NCBI GenBank assembly: GCA_016793775.1
Contig: JAEULK010000050.1
Coordinates: 62,001 to 126,000, forward strand
DNA: 64,000 nucleotides
Reading direction: 5' to 3'
From: Sphingopyxis sp.
Lineage (GTDB): Bacteria; Pseudomonadota; Alphaproteobacteria; Sphingomonadales; Sphingomonadaceae
Of the stretch, positions 9,546 through 19,600 are shown piece after piece; position 1 is the first letter of the stretch; each line of letters begins with the position of its first letter. Both the position numbers and the translations under genes were made by a program. Below the pieces are notes generated by a model. It saw only the letters and a program-made list of their open reading frames with translations. It had not been told where the DNA came from and did not search any database.

Positions 9546-10478
9546 TTATCTGACCGCCCGTACGGGCACCGGGATGTTGCAGATATCGGCTCCGCCCGCG
9601 GGTTTGATGAAGAAAGGATCGCGCCGGTTCGCCCGTGCATCGGCATATTTCGCGAAGCTGTCGCTCTCGGTCGACAGATATTCGAACCGGGGCTGCTCAG
9701 CGAGCGGCAGATCGGTCGCGATCCGGATCGAAGCGATCGGAACGCGCTCTGCTTCGGTTTCATAGAAGCCAAGCCCCCCGGTTCCACGTGGCAGGCTCGA
9801 TAGATATTCGATACCGCTGATGACGCGCCCGACGACCGCGATATTGCGGTCGAGATGTCGCGGGGCATGGCCGATGACGGTATAAAGTTCGGCGCCGGAG
9901 CCCGTGTCGGGGGACATATTGCGACCGACGCCGACCATGCCATAGCAGTGGACGGGCCAAGCACGGTCCTTGTCCATTGCGATCGGCCACCCCAGCAAGG
10001 GTATCGCCGCGTCAGCATAAGCGTCTTTTCGATCTTGTCGTCGCAGAACAACTCTGACGGGAAAGGCCCGGCCGCTAACCACATATTCACTCTCCTGCAC
10101 CGTCGCCAAACCCTCGGGCAGCGCCTTCTTCTCGGTCGCATCGCCCCATTGCACGACATAATTGTCCTGCACGCGGTTGACGCTCGTGCCGTCCCACCAG
10201 TGCGCGGCGGCGAGCTTGCGGATATTGCCGATCCAGCCCTGACTGAACGGCGCGGGCATCAGCTGGATCACGACCCGGCGCGGCTTGCCGTTCGCGCCGG
10301 GTGCCAAATCCATCACCAGCAGGTCGGAAGGCGCAATCGCCACCCAATCCTTCGCCGGCGCCGCGGCGGCGATTTCGCCCGGCGAGGGGATTTCGGGCGC
10401 GGCTGGCGGCGTCTGCTGCGCGGTGGCGGGAGCGGTGAGCGCGAGCGCCGCGGCGGCGGCAAGAAGGCGATGGTTCAT
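9546..10478 (-). CDS. Secreted cyclophilin-type peptidyl-prolyl isomerase
   Basis: A 310-aa protein with a signal peptide (MNHRLLAAAAALALTAPATA, cleavage near residue 20). A long linker follows, and the cyclophilin domain runs from about residue 50 to 275, seen in VVIQLMPAPFSQGWIGNIRKL, TSVNRVQDNYVVQWGD and the GMVGVGRNMSPDTGSGAELYTVIG core. Cyclophilins isomerise Xaa-Pro bonds to help folding, here in the periplasm. The usual FHRV is replaced by VNRV, and the catalytic-loop sequence is divergent, so activity may be reduced. ATG 10478 was preferred because the signal peptide begins there. Confidence 0.85.
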   Translation of the reverse strand: MNHRLLAAAAALALTAPATAQQTPPAAPEIPSPGEIAAAAPAKDWVAIAPSDLLVMDLAPGANGKPRRVVIQLMPAPFSQGWIGNIRKLAAAHWWDGTSVNRVQDNYVVQWGDATEKKALPEGLATVQESEYVVSGRAFPVRVVLRRQDRKDAYADAAIPLLGWPIAMDKDRAWPVHCYGMVGVGRNMSPDTGSGAELYTVIGHAPRHLDRNIAVVGRVISGIEYLSSLPRGTGGLGFYETEAERVPIASIRIATDLPLAEQPRFEYLSTESDSFAKYADARANRRDPFFIKPAGGADICNIPVPVRAVR

Positions 10479-10552
10479 AGCGCGTGTCTGCCACGCCCAT
10501 GCCGCTTGCGAAAGCCCCGCCAAGCGATTAGGGCGCGCCTTCCAGTGCATGC

Positions 10553-10643
10553 GGAGCGGTGGCCGAGTGGTCGAAGGCGCTCGCCTGGAAAGTGAGTATA
10601 GGTCAAAAGCCTATCGTGGGTTCGAATCCCACCCGCTCCGCCA
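10553..10643 (+). tRNA. tRNA-Ser (anticodon GGA)
   Basis: Acceptor GGAGCGG pairs with CCGCTCC, with G as discriminator base and an encoded CCA. The anticodon stem CTCGC/GTGAG (one wobble pair) holds loop CTGGAAA, giving anticodon GGA. A long variable arm (TATAGGTCAAAAGCCTATC) is present as required for a class II tRNA. The T loop contains GTTCGAATC. It reads TCC and TCT codons. Confidence 0.96.
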
Positions 10644-10649
10644 TTTTCC

Positions 10650-12050
10650 TCAGTTTGCCGAAACCCCGTCGTCGCCCAGCGACCGGTACAGCGTAATCCG
10701 GTTGCGGATCGCGGCGAGTTCGACCGCGATCTGGGCGCGGCGGGCGCTGTACAGGCTGCGCTGGGCGTCGAGGCTCGACAGGAAGCTGTCGACGCCGCCG
10801 CGGTAGCGGGCGTCGGTCAGGCGTGCCGTATCGACCGCCGCGCCGGTGTTCGCCCGCGCAGCGCGGAGGCGCTCGCCGAGGGTGCCCTGGTCGGCGAGGG
10901 CGTCGGCGACTTCGCGAAAGGCGGTCTGGATCGCGCGCTCATAGCTGGCGAGCGCGGCGTCGCGCTGCGCTTCGCTGACCGCGACGCCGGCGCGGCGCCC
11001 GCCGGCGTCGAAGATCGACAGGCTGGCGTCGGCGCCGGCGGTGAAACGGAAGGCGTCGCCGGTGAACAGCGCCCCCAGCGCGTCGCTCGCAAAGCCGAGC
11101 AGCCCGGTCAGCGAGATCGTCGGGAACAGCCGCGCGCGCGCGACGCCGATGTCGGCGTTGGCGGCGCGCAGCAGATATTCGGCCTCGACCACGTCGGGAC
11201 GGCGCAGCAGGATGTCGGAGCTGGTCCCGGCGGGCAGGGTCGCGATCGAGGCGCCGACCTCGTCGAGGCTCGCGGGCAGCAGTGCCTTGTCATAATCGGC
11301 GCCGACGAGCAGGCGGATCAGATTCTCGTCCTGCGCGACCGCCGCCGTTTGCAGCGCGAGGTCGCCCTCGGCGGTCGCCAGCACCTGTTCGGCCTGGCGC
11401 AGGTCGGTGCGCGGCGCGACCCCGCCCTCCAGCCGGGCACGGGTCAGTGTGACGCTCCTCCGCGCGCTGTCGGCGGTGTCGCGCGCGATGGCGAGCAGTT
11501 CGCGGTCGGCGGCGTGGTTGGTCCAGGCTTCGGCCAGGTCGGCGATCAGTGACAGCCGCACCGTACGCGCGGCGGCTTCGGTCGCGAAGGCGCGGTCGCG
11601 CTCGGCGGCGGTCGCATTGGCGAGCCGCCCGAACAGGTCGAGTTCGAACGCCGACACCCCGGCCTGGAGCGCATAACTCTCGCGCCCGCCGCTCGCGACG
11701 CCACCCGAGATGCCGCCGTCGATATAATCGGCCGACCCGCTGACCCCGATTGCGGGGAACTGCGCCGAGCGCGTCACGCGCACCTGCGCGCGTGCCGCCG
11801 CGACATTGGCGGCGGCGACGCGCAGATCGCGGTTGTTCGCCAGCGCCTGCCCGATCAGTGCCTGCAAGCGCGGGTCGCGGAACAGCTCGGCCAGCGCCAC
11901 GCGTGGCAGCGCCGCCTCGCTCTGCGCCAGATAAGCGTCGCCGACCGGCCAGGACGCCGGGGCCGGCAGCGCCGGCTGCACATATTTGGGCGCCAGCGAA
12001 CAGGCGCCGAGCGCCAGCGTCGCCGCAGCGGTCAGCAGCGTCCGCTTCAT
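10650..12050 (-). CDS. RND efflux outer-membrane factor, NodT/OprM family lipoprotein
   Basis: A 466-aa outer-membrane channel of the TolC/OprM type. The lipoprotein signal MKRTLLTAAATLALGAC places the lipid-bearing Cys at residue 17. Two repeats of the long-helix OEP domain follow (LIGQALANNRDLRVAAANVAAARAQ and a matching half near residue 260). The protein forms the trimeric outer-membrane duct of a tripartite pump. Its start overlaps the pump gene stop by 4 bp (ATGA), so the two are translationally coupled. It is the last gene of the three-gene operon that begins at 16443. Confidence 0.94.
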   Translation of the reverse strand: MKRTLLTAAATLALGACSLAPKYVQPALPAPASWPVGDAYLAQSEAALPRVALAELFRDPRLQALIGQALANNRDLRVAAANVAAARAQVRVTRSAQFPAIGVSGSADYIDGGISGGVASGGRESYALQAGVSAFELDLFGRLANATAAERDRAFATEAAARTVRLSLIADLAEAWTNHAADRELLAIARDTADSARRSVTLTRARLEGGVAPRTDLRQAEQVLATAEGDLALQTAAVAQDENLIRLLVGADYDKALLPASLDEVGASIATLPAGTSSDILLRRPDVVEAEYLLRAANADIGVARARLFPTISLTGLLGFASDALGALFTGDAFRFTAGADASLSIFDAGGRRAGVAVSEAQRDAALASYERAIQTAFREVADALADQGTLGERLRAARANTGAAVDTARLTDARYRGGVDSFLSSLDAQRSLYSARRAQIAVELAAIRNRITLYRSLGDDGVSAN

Positions 12051-15000
12051 GCCGCCACCTCGCTGCCGCCGCGGCGGCGCGTCCGCCAGTCGCGCACGGC
12101 CTGCAACCCGTCGCGCACGCCGCGGCGGACGAGAACGAAGAAGAGCGGGATGAAGAAGATCGCGAGGAAGGCGGCGGTCAGCATGCCGCCGATCACCGCG
12201 GTGCCGATCGCGACGCGGCTGTTCGCCCCGGCTCCGGTCGCGATGGCGAGCGGTAGCACCCCGAAGATGAAGGCGAAGCTGGTCATCAGGATCGGGCGCA
12301 GGCGGATGCGCGCCGCCGCGACCGCCGCCTCGATGACGCGCCGGCCCTTGCGTTCCTCCTGTTCGGCGAATTCGATCATCAGGATCGCATTCTTCGCCGC
12401 GAGCCCCATCGTCGTCAGCAGGCCGATCTGGAGATAGACGTCGTTTTCCAGCCCGCGCAGCGACACAGCGATCACCGCGCCGATCAGCCCCAGCGGAATG
12501 ATCAGCAGCACCGCGAGCGGCACCGTCCAGCTTTCATAGAGCGCGGCGAGGCAGAGGAAGACGACGAGCAGCGAGATCGCATAGAGGAAGGGTGCCTGCC
12601 CCGACGACAGCCGTTCCTGATAGGAGGAACCCGACCAGGCGACGCTGGTGCCGGCAAATTCGCCCGCCATGCGCTCCATCTCGTCCATCGCCTCGCCCGA
12701 ACTGGTGCCGGGCGCCGGCTGGCCCGAGATTTCGAACGCGGGCACGCCCTGGAACCGCGAGCTGCTGCTCGGCGTCGTCGACCAGCCGATCTTCGAGAAG
12801 GCCGAGAAGGGGGCCATTTCGCCGTCGTTCGAGCGCACATACCATTGGCCCAGATCCTCGGGCTTGGCGCGATAGGGCGCGTCGCCCTGGACATAGACGC
12901 GCTTGACGCGCCCCTTGTCGATGAAATCGTTGACGTAACGCCCACCCCAGGCGGTCGCGAGCGTGTTGTTCACATCGGAATTGGTGAGGCCGTAAGCGGT
13001 GAGCCGCTGGGTGTCGACATCGACCTTCAGCGTCGCGACATCGGGCAGGTCGGACAGGCGGACCGAGGTCAGCTTCGGATTGGCGTTGGCCATCGCGAGC
13101 AATTTCTCGCGTGCCTCGACGAACTGCTCGCGGGTCAGGCCGCTGCGGTTCTGGAACTGCATCGTGAAGCCCGACGAGTCTCCCAGCCCGCGCACCGCGC
13201 CCGGAACCAGCGCGAAAATCTGGGCATCGCGCAGGCCGCTGAGCGCCTTGCGCGCGCGCTCGGCGATCGCATCGGCGGTGCGGTCGGCGCCGGGCCGCTC
13301 GTCCCAGTCGACGAGGTTGACGAAGCCCTGCCCGGTATTCTGCCCCGCCGCGCCGCCGCCCCCGCCGCCCGCGATCAGGAACAGCGCGCCGGTGTTCGCC
13401 TTCTCCTGCGTCAGCATATATTTCTCGATCGCGTCGCGAACCTCGAGCGTGCGTCCCTGCGTCGCCCCCGCCGGCAAACGGAACTGGACCTGGACGCGCC
13501 CCTGATCCTCGTTCGGCAGGAAGCCACCGGGCAGGCGCAGGAACAGGAAGGCCAGCGCGACCAGCAGCACCGCATAGATGCCCAGGAACAGCCACTTATG
13601 ATCGACGACCTTGGTCACGCTGCCCACATAGCGTTCGACGACGCGGTCGAAGCGCGTGTTGAACCCATTCTTGGCGCGTTCGAGCAAGGCGCTGGCGCGC
13701 GGGAACCGGCCCTGCGGCGCTGCGGCGTCGCCATGCCCCTTTGGCTTGAGCAGCGTCGAGGTCAGCGCCGGGCTGAGGATCAGCGCCACCAGCACCGACA
13801 GCATCATCGCCGAAATGATCGTGACCGAGAATTGGCGATAGATGACCCCGGTCGAGCCGCCGAAAAAGGCCATCGGCAGAAATACCGCCGACAGCACGAG
13901 CGCGATCGCGACCAGCGCGACCTGCAGTTCCTGCATCGACTGGATCGTCGCCTCGCGCGCCGACATTTCGGGATTTTCTTCCATCAATCGCTCGACATTC
14001 TCGACGACGACGATGGCGTCGTCGACGAGCAGGCCGATCGCGAGGGTCAGCCCGAACAAAGTCAGCGTGTTGATGCTGAACCCCAGGATGTAGAAGATCG
14101 CGAAGGTACCGAGCAGCACGACGGGCACCGCGATCGCGGGGATCAGCACCGCGCGCCAGCTTTGCAGGAAAACGAACATCACGAGGATGACGAGCAGGAT
14201 CGCCTCGAGCAAAGACTTCTGCACCTCGCTGACCGACAATTTGATGAAGGCGGTCGAATCATTCGCGTAGCTGTAGGTCAGGCCGTCGGGGAAATCGGCG
14301 GCGAGTTCCTCCATCCGCGCCTTGACCCGGTCGGCGGTTTCGAGCGCGTCCGATCCGGGCGACAGCGAAATCGACATGCCCGCGCCGGGATGGCCGTTGA
14401 TTCGGCTGACGACGGCATAGCTTTCGGCGCCGATCTCGACCCGCGCGACGTCCTTGATCCGTACCGTCGATCCGTCGGACAGCGTCTTGAGCACGATATT
14501 CTCGAACTCGGGCACCGTCTGCATGCGCGACTGGGCGGTGACCGTCGCGTTGAGCATCTGGCCCTGCGGCGACGGCAGGCCCCCGACCTCGCCCGCGGCG
14601 ACCTCGCTGTTCTGCGCGGTGATCGCGGCGACCACGTCGCTCGGCATCAGCGCCACCGCGGCGAGCCGCTGCGGGTTGAGCCAGATGCGCATCGCGTGCG
14701 GGGCGCCGAAGATATTGACCTCGCCCACCCCCTCGACGCGCGACAGCGGATCCTGGATGTTCGACGCCATATAGTCGGACACGTCCTGGTTCACGCGCGT
14801 GTCGGTCTCGTCATAGACGCCGACGAGCAGCAGCGTGTCCGAATTGGATTTGGTGACGCGGATGCCCTGCGCCTGCACCTGCTGCGGCAGGCGCGACAGC
14901 GCCGACTGAACCTTGTTCTGGACCTGGACCTGGGCAATGTCGGGATCGGTACCCTTGGCAAAGATCGCGGTGATATTGGCCTGGCCGCGCGAGCTCGACT

Positions 15001-15241
15001 GCGAGCTGAAATAGAGCAGGCCGTCGAGCCCGGTCAGCTGCTGTTCGAGCACCTGGGTGACGCTGTTCTCGATCGTTTCGGCCGACGCGCCCGGATAGCT
15101 GGCGCGGATATTGACCTGAGCCGGCGCGATGTCGGGATATTGCTCGATCGGCAGCAGGTACAGCCCGCCGACGCCGCCCAGCATCACGATGATCGCCAGC
15201 ACCCAGGCGAAGATCGGCCGATCGATGAACAGGCGTGACAT
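12047..15241 (-). CDS. RND multidrug efflux pump, HAE1 (AcrB-like) family
   Basis: A 1064-aa inner-membrane pump with the HAE1 N-terminus (MSRLFIDRPIFAWVLAIIVMLGG). The proton-relay pair Asp407-Asp408 lies in TM4 (GLLVDDAIVVVENVERLM), and the large periplasmic porter loops and the second six-helix half (TTMGLAAKNAILMIEFAEQ) are present. The length is normal for AcrB relatives. It uses the proton gradient to expel hydrophobic drugs, solvents or bile-like compounds through the partner adaptor and outer-membrane channel. A Gly-rich stretch (AGGGGGGAAGQ) sits near residue 625. It lies 5 bp after the adaptor gene. Substrate range cannot be inferred. Confidence 0.96.
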   Translation of the reverse strand: MSRLFIDRPIFAWVLAIIVMLGGVGGLYLLPIEQYPDIAPAQVNIRASYPGASAETIENSVTQVLEQQLTGLDGLLYFSSQSSSRGQANITAIFAKGTDPDIAQVQVQNKVQSALSRLPQQVQAQGIRVTKSNSDTLLLVGVYDETDTRVNQDVSDYMASNIQDPLSRVEGVGEVNIFGAPHAMRIWLNPQRLAAVALMPSDVVAAITAQNSEVAAGEVGGLPSPQGQMLNATVTAQSRMQTVPEFENIVLKTLSDGSTVRIKDVARVEIGAESYAVVSRINGHPGAGMSISLSPGSDALETADRVKARMEELAADFPDGLTYSYANDSTAFIKLSVSEVQKSLLEAILLVILVMFVFLQSWRAVLIPAIAVPVVLLGTFAIFYILGFSINTLTLFGLTLAIGLLVDDAIVVVENVERLMEENPEMSAREATIQSMQELQVALVAIALVLSAVFLPMAFFGGSTGVIYRQFSVTIISAMMLSVLVALILSPALTSTLLKPKGHGDAAAPQGRFPRASALLERAKNGFNTRFDRVVERYVGSVTKVVDHKWLFLGIYAVLLVALAFLFLRLPGGFLPNEDQGRVQVQFRLPAGATQGRTLEVRDAIEKYMLTQEKANTGALFLIAGGGGGGAAGQNTGQGFVNLVDWDERPGADRTADAIAERARKALSGLRDAQIFALVPGAVRGLGDSSGFTMQFQNRSGLTREQFVEAREKLLAMANANPKLTSVRLSDLPDVATLKVDVDTQRLTAYGLTNSDVNNTLATAWGGRYVNDFIDKGRVKRVYVQGDAPYRAKPEDLGQWYVRSNDGEMAPFSAFSKIGWSTTPSSSSRFQGVPAFEISGQPAPGTSSGEAMDEMERMAGEFAGTSVAWSGSSYQERLSSGQAPFLYAISLLVVFLCLAALYESWTVPLAVLLIIPLGLIGAVIAVSLRGLENDVYLQIGLLTTMGLAAKNAILMIEFAEQEERKGRRVIEAAVAAARIRLRPILMTSFAFIFGVLPLAIATGAGANSRVAIGTAVIGGMLTAAFLAIFFIPLFFVLVRRGVRDGLQAVRDWRTRRRGGSEVAA

Positions 15242-15246
15242 GGGGC

Positions 15247-16443
15247 TTAGTTACCCTTCGCCGCCGGCTTTTCCGAACCGCCGCCTTTTGGCGCGCCGAC
15301 GCGCTGCGCGCTACTTGCCGCCACCGGGCGGATCGGCTGGCCGGCGCGCAGATTGCCGAGACCCTGGCTGATCACCCGGTCCCCGGGCTTCAATCCCGCC
15401 GTCACGATCCAGTCGGCGCCCATGGTGCGGTCGGCGGTCACCTTGCGCCGCTCGGCCTTGTTGTCCTTGCCGACCAGATAAACGAACGCCGATCCGTCGA
15501 AATCGCGCTGTATTGCGGCCTGCGGCACGCGGAAGGCATTTTCCTCGACCGCCTGGTCGAACACCGCCTTTACGAACATGCCGGGCAGCAGCGTGCCCTG
15601 GGGATTGGGGAAGCGCGCGCGCAAGGTCACCGTGCCGGTTTCCTCGCTGACCAAGGCTTCGGAAAATTCGATCGCTCCGGTCATGCCGTAAGCACTGCCG
15701 TCCTCCAGCCGCAGCCGCACGCTGGTGCTGCCGGGCAGGACGCCGCCGCTGGCGATCGCCTGACGCAGCGCGGTCAGCTCGGCGCTCGACTGCTGCATAT
15801 CGACATAGATGGGGTCGGTACGCTGGATGATCGCCAGCGGATCGGTCTGGTTGGCGTTGACCAGCGCGCCCGCGGTGAACAGCGTGCGCCCGATGCGCCC
15901 GCTGATCGGTGCGGTGACGGTCGTGTAGCGCAGGTTGATCCGCGCGGTTTCGAGCGCGGCGGCATTTTGCGCGACGACGGCGTTGGCGACCCGCGCCTGC
16001 GCCAATGCGTCGGTATAATCCTGCTTTGCGATCGCCTCCATCTCGGCGAGCGGGCGGAAGCGGTCGGCGCGGGTCTTCGCGGCCTCGGCGGTGGCGCGCG
16101 CGCTCGCCAGATTGGCGGAAGCCTGATCGACCGAGGCGCGGTACAGGCTGGGGTCGATCTGGAACAAAGGCTGGCCGGCGCGGACATAGCCGCCCTGCTG
16201 GAACAACCGGCTGCGGATCAGGCCGTTGATCTGCGGGCGGACCTCGCTGGTCTCGAACGCCACGGTGCGGCCGCCGAGTTCGATCGGCACCGGCACACTG
16301 CCCGGCTGGACGACGACATAGCCGACCTGCGGCGCCGGGCGATTGCCCCCGCCTTCATCGTCGCTCCCCGAACAGCCGGCGAGCAAAGCCATCACAACAC
16401 AGAAAGCGCCGAGCCGAACGCGCGGCCGCCTTAGTTCAACCAT
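15247..16443 (-). CDS. RND efflux periplasmic adaptor (membrane fusion protein)
   Basis: A 398-aa HlyD/AcrA-type adaptor. A lipoprotein signal ends in LLAGC with Cys at residue 24. The domain order is beta-barrel and lipoyl halves (VAFETSEVRPQINGLIRSRLFQQGGYVRAGQPLFQID), an alpha-hairpin (residues about 105-165), the second lipoyl half (TAPISGRIGRTLFTAGALV) and the barrel/membrane-proximal domain. It bridges the pump and the outer-membrane channel. It is the first gene of the operon adaptor-pump-channel. No TetR or MarR gene lies beside it; the divergent region up to the autotransporter holds two TTGCGACAA repeats that may be regulatory. Confidence 0.94.
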   Translation of the reverse strand: MVELRRPRVRLGAFCVVMALLAGCSGSDDEGGGNRPAPQVGYVVVQPGSVPVPIELGGRTVAFETSEVRPQINGLIRSRLFQQGGYVRAGQPLFQIDPSLYRASVDQASANLASARATAEAAKTRADRFRPLAEMEAIAKQDYTDALAQARVANAVVAQNAAALETARINLRYTTVTAPISGRIGRTLFTAGALVNANQTDPLAIIQRTDPIYVDMQQSSAELTALRQAIASGGVLPGSTSVRLRLEDGSAYGMTGAIEFSEALVSEETGTVTLRARFPNPQGTLLPGMFVKAVFDQAVEENAFRVPQAAIQRDFDGSAFVYLVGKDNKAERRKVTADRTMGADWIVTAGLKPGDRVISQGLGNLRAGQPIRPVAASSAQRVGAPKGGGSEKPAAKGN

Positions 16444-16529
16444 TCGACGAACCTTTTTGGGCTGGGGGAAAGCCTTAGCGCTTATCCTTCAGCAAATTGG
16501 GCGGCGCTGCGCAATGGCTGTGGTCACGA

Positions 16530-16548
16530 TTGCGACAAGTTGCGACAA
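16530..16548. promoter_or_regulatory. Tandem TTGCGACAA direct repeat, candidate binding site
   Basis: Two exact copies of TTGCGACAA at 16530-16538 and 16540-16548 start 10 bp apart, so they present the same face of the helix. They lie in the divergent region between the efflux operon start (16443) and the autotransporter start (16677). This spacing is typical of sites for cooperative regulator binding. The factor is unknown, and chance duplication cannot be excluded for a 9-mer. Confidence 0.35.
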
Positions 16549-16676
16549 AATAGATTTCGCGCGCCGCCCGATCGAAAAAGTTCCCCAAAGGCGAAATTTT
16601 TCCAAGGCCCTGCGCCGCAGGCTCCGTCTTGAAGATGTCGCGGGGCCTTTCCCGCCCCGATTTCAAGAGGACCTTC

Positions 16677-19600
16677 ATGCGCAAGACCCTACTCGCGTCA
16701 ACCTGTCTGGTGGCTGTCATCGCCGCGCCTGCCCATGCCGAAACCGTGATCGGCAATGCGCTGACCACCCCGATCCGTACCTCGACCGTCAATGGCGGGA
16801 CGTTGCCCGACGACGCGAAGCTCGCCGCGTCCGGCTCGATCAAACCGACCAGCGGCACCGCGGTAACGATCGACAGCAACCACAAGGTCACCAACGAAGG
16901 CACGATCCAGATAACCAACGCCAATGGTTCGACCGGCATCCTCGCCAACGCCGGGGTGACCAGCACGATCACCAACAGCGCCACCGGCAAGATCATCATC
17001 GACGAAACCTACGCCCCGACCGATATCGACAATGACGGCGATATCGACGGCCCCTATGCGGTCGGCAGCAACCGCGTCGGCATCGCGACCGCGGGCGCGT
17101 TCAACGGCAATATCGTCAATTCGGGCGGGATCACGGTCGAGGGCAATGACTCGGCGGGCATCCGGCTCGGCGGCCCGCTGACGGGTGCCTTCACCAACGA
17201 CGGCACGATCTCGGTCACCGGCGACCGCGCGCTCGGTGTCGGCCTGCAGGATGTCACCGGCAATGTCCGCCTGGCGGGCACGATCGGCGTGGTCGGCCTC
17301 GATGCGGTCGCGGCGCGCCTGTCGGGCAATATCACCGGCGCTTTGGTGGTTCAGGGCACGATCGGCTCGACCGGCTATCGCACCACCACACCGCCCGCCG
17401 ATCCGTCGAAGCTCGACGCCGACGATCTGCTCAACGGCGGCCCGGCGCTGTCGATCGAGGGCAATGTGACGGGCGGTATCGTCCTCGCCGTCCCGCCCAA
17501 GGACAACAGCACCACCGACAATGACGAAGACAAGGACGGCATCGAAGACGCCAAGGAAGGCAGCGCCTCGGTCCGCTCCTTCGGTTCGGCACCGGCGCTG
17601 CGCATCGGCGCGGCAAACCGCGACGTCACCATCGGCCCCGTCGCCGGCACCGGGACCAATTTCGGCGTAATCATCGACGGCGCGGTTCTCGGCAACGGCG
17701 TCTATGCCGGCAAGAACGCCAGCGCGGTGCAGATCGGCGGTCTCGGCGGCAACGTCGCCATCTCCGGCGGCGTGGCGCTCGGCAGCAGCGGTACGATCAC
17801 CGCCATCTCCAACGGCGCCTCGGCGACCGCGCTGCAGGTCGGCGCCGGCGCCACCCTCCCCGAAATCCGCAACGCCGGCAAGATCGAGGCGAACGGCGGC
17901 AATGCGGCGACCGCGATCGCCACCGGCATCATCGTCGAAACCGGCAGCCAGGTCGGCATGATCCGCAACAGCGGCACCGTCGGCGCCAAGGCGGCGGGCG
18001 ACAACGGCACCGCGCGCGCGATCGTCGATCTGTCGGGCAATGTCGGCCTCGTCGAGAACAGCGGCACGATCACCGCGACCGGCGCGCTCGCGACGTCGGA
18101 CCGCAACATCGCGATCGATCTGTCGTCGAACACCGGCGGCGCGACGGTCAAGCAGACCGCGGTCGCATCGGGCATCACGGCGCCGACGATCGTCGGCGAC
18201 ATCCGCTTCGGCGTCGGCAACGACCTGATCGACATCGCCGACGGTTCGGTGAAGGGCGATGCCTTCTTCGGCACCGGCAACAACACGCTGGCGCTGTCGG
18301 GCGACGGCATTTTCGACGGCACCGCGAAATTCGGCGGCGGCAACGACATCATGACGCTCGCCGGTACCTCGAAATTCGGTGGCCTCGCCGACTTCGGCGG
18401 CGGCAGCGACACGCTGACCATCGGCGGCACCGCGCTCTTCTCGGGCCGCCTCGCCAATGCGCAGGGCCTGGCAGTCACGGTCAACGGCGGCGCCTTCGAC
18501 GTGGTCGGCGCGGCTACGATTTCGTCGCTTGCGGTCACCAACAAGGGCGTGCTCGGCGTGACGCTCGATGGCGGCAGCGTGGGCACCGCGATCCAGGTGA
18601 CGGGCAACGCCAGCTTCGGCGCCGAATCGAAACTCGCGCTGCAACTGAGCAGCCTCGACGATGCCGAGGGCCAGCATATCGTGCTGACCGCCGGCTCGCT
18701 GACCGGCGCGAACAACCTCACCACCACCTCGACGATGCTGCCCTTCCTCTTCAAGGGCACGCTGACCTCGAACGCCACCCAGCTGATCGTCGACGTGTCG
18801 CGCAAGAGCTCGACCGAACTCGGCCTCAACCGCTCGGAATCGGGCGCGTTCAACGCCGTGATCGACGCCTTGTCGGCCGACGAGGACATCGAACAGGTGT
18901 TCCTCGACATCACCGACGGCGCCCAGTTCAAAAGCCAGCTCAGCCAGATGCTGCCCGAGCATGAGGGCGGCGTCTTCGAAACCGTCACCTCGGGCTCGCG
19001 CGCGCTCGGCCGCTATCTGATGGACCCCAACGCCGCGTATCAGGACGAAGGCAAATGGGGCTATTGGATCAACCAGGCGGTCTGGGGCACGTCGAAGAGC
19101 ATCGGCGACACTGCGGGTTACGACGTGTCGGGCTGGGGCATCTCGCTCGGCGCCGAAATCAAGACCGACATGGGCAATTTCGGCGGCTCGGTCGGCTATC
19201 TCAGTGGCAAGGACGGCAACGCCAGCAACGCCAACGCGGTGAGCTCGAGCCAGTTCGAGGGCGCGCTGCACTGGCGGCTCCGCTCGAACGACTGGATGGC
19301 CAACGCCCGCGTGTCGGGCGCCCCGATCAGCTTCAAGGGCACCCGCCTGTTCCAGGCCGAAGCCGGCGCCCAGGACATCAACGAGACGATTCGCGGCAAA
19401 TGGGACGGCACCCTGTGGTCGGCCTCGGGCTCGATCGCGCATGACGGCCGCGTCGCGGGCCTGTCCGTCCGCCCGACCGTCGCGGTCGATTATTACAAGC
19501 TGACCGAAAAGGGCTATACCGAAACCGGCGGCGGCGACGCGCTCGATCTCACCGTTCTCGGCCGCGACAGCGACGAGCTTGCGGTGTCGGGCACCGTCGC

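Noticed and set aside
12845-15238. Long plus-strand frame of 797 codons
   Set aside because: It is antisense to the RND pump gene, whose protein is complete and conserved.
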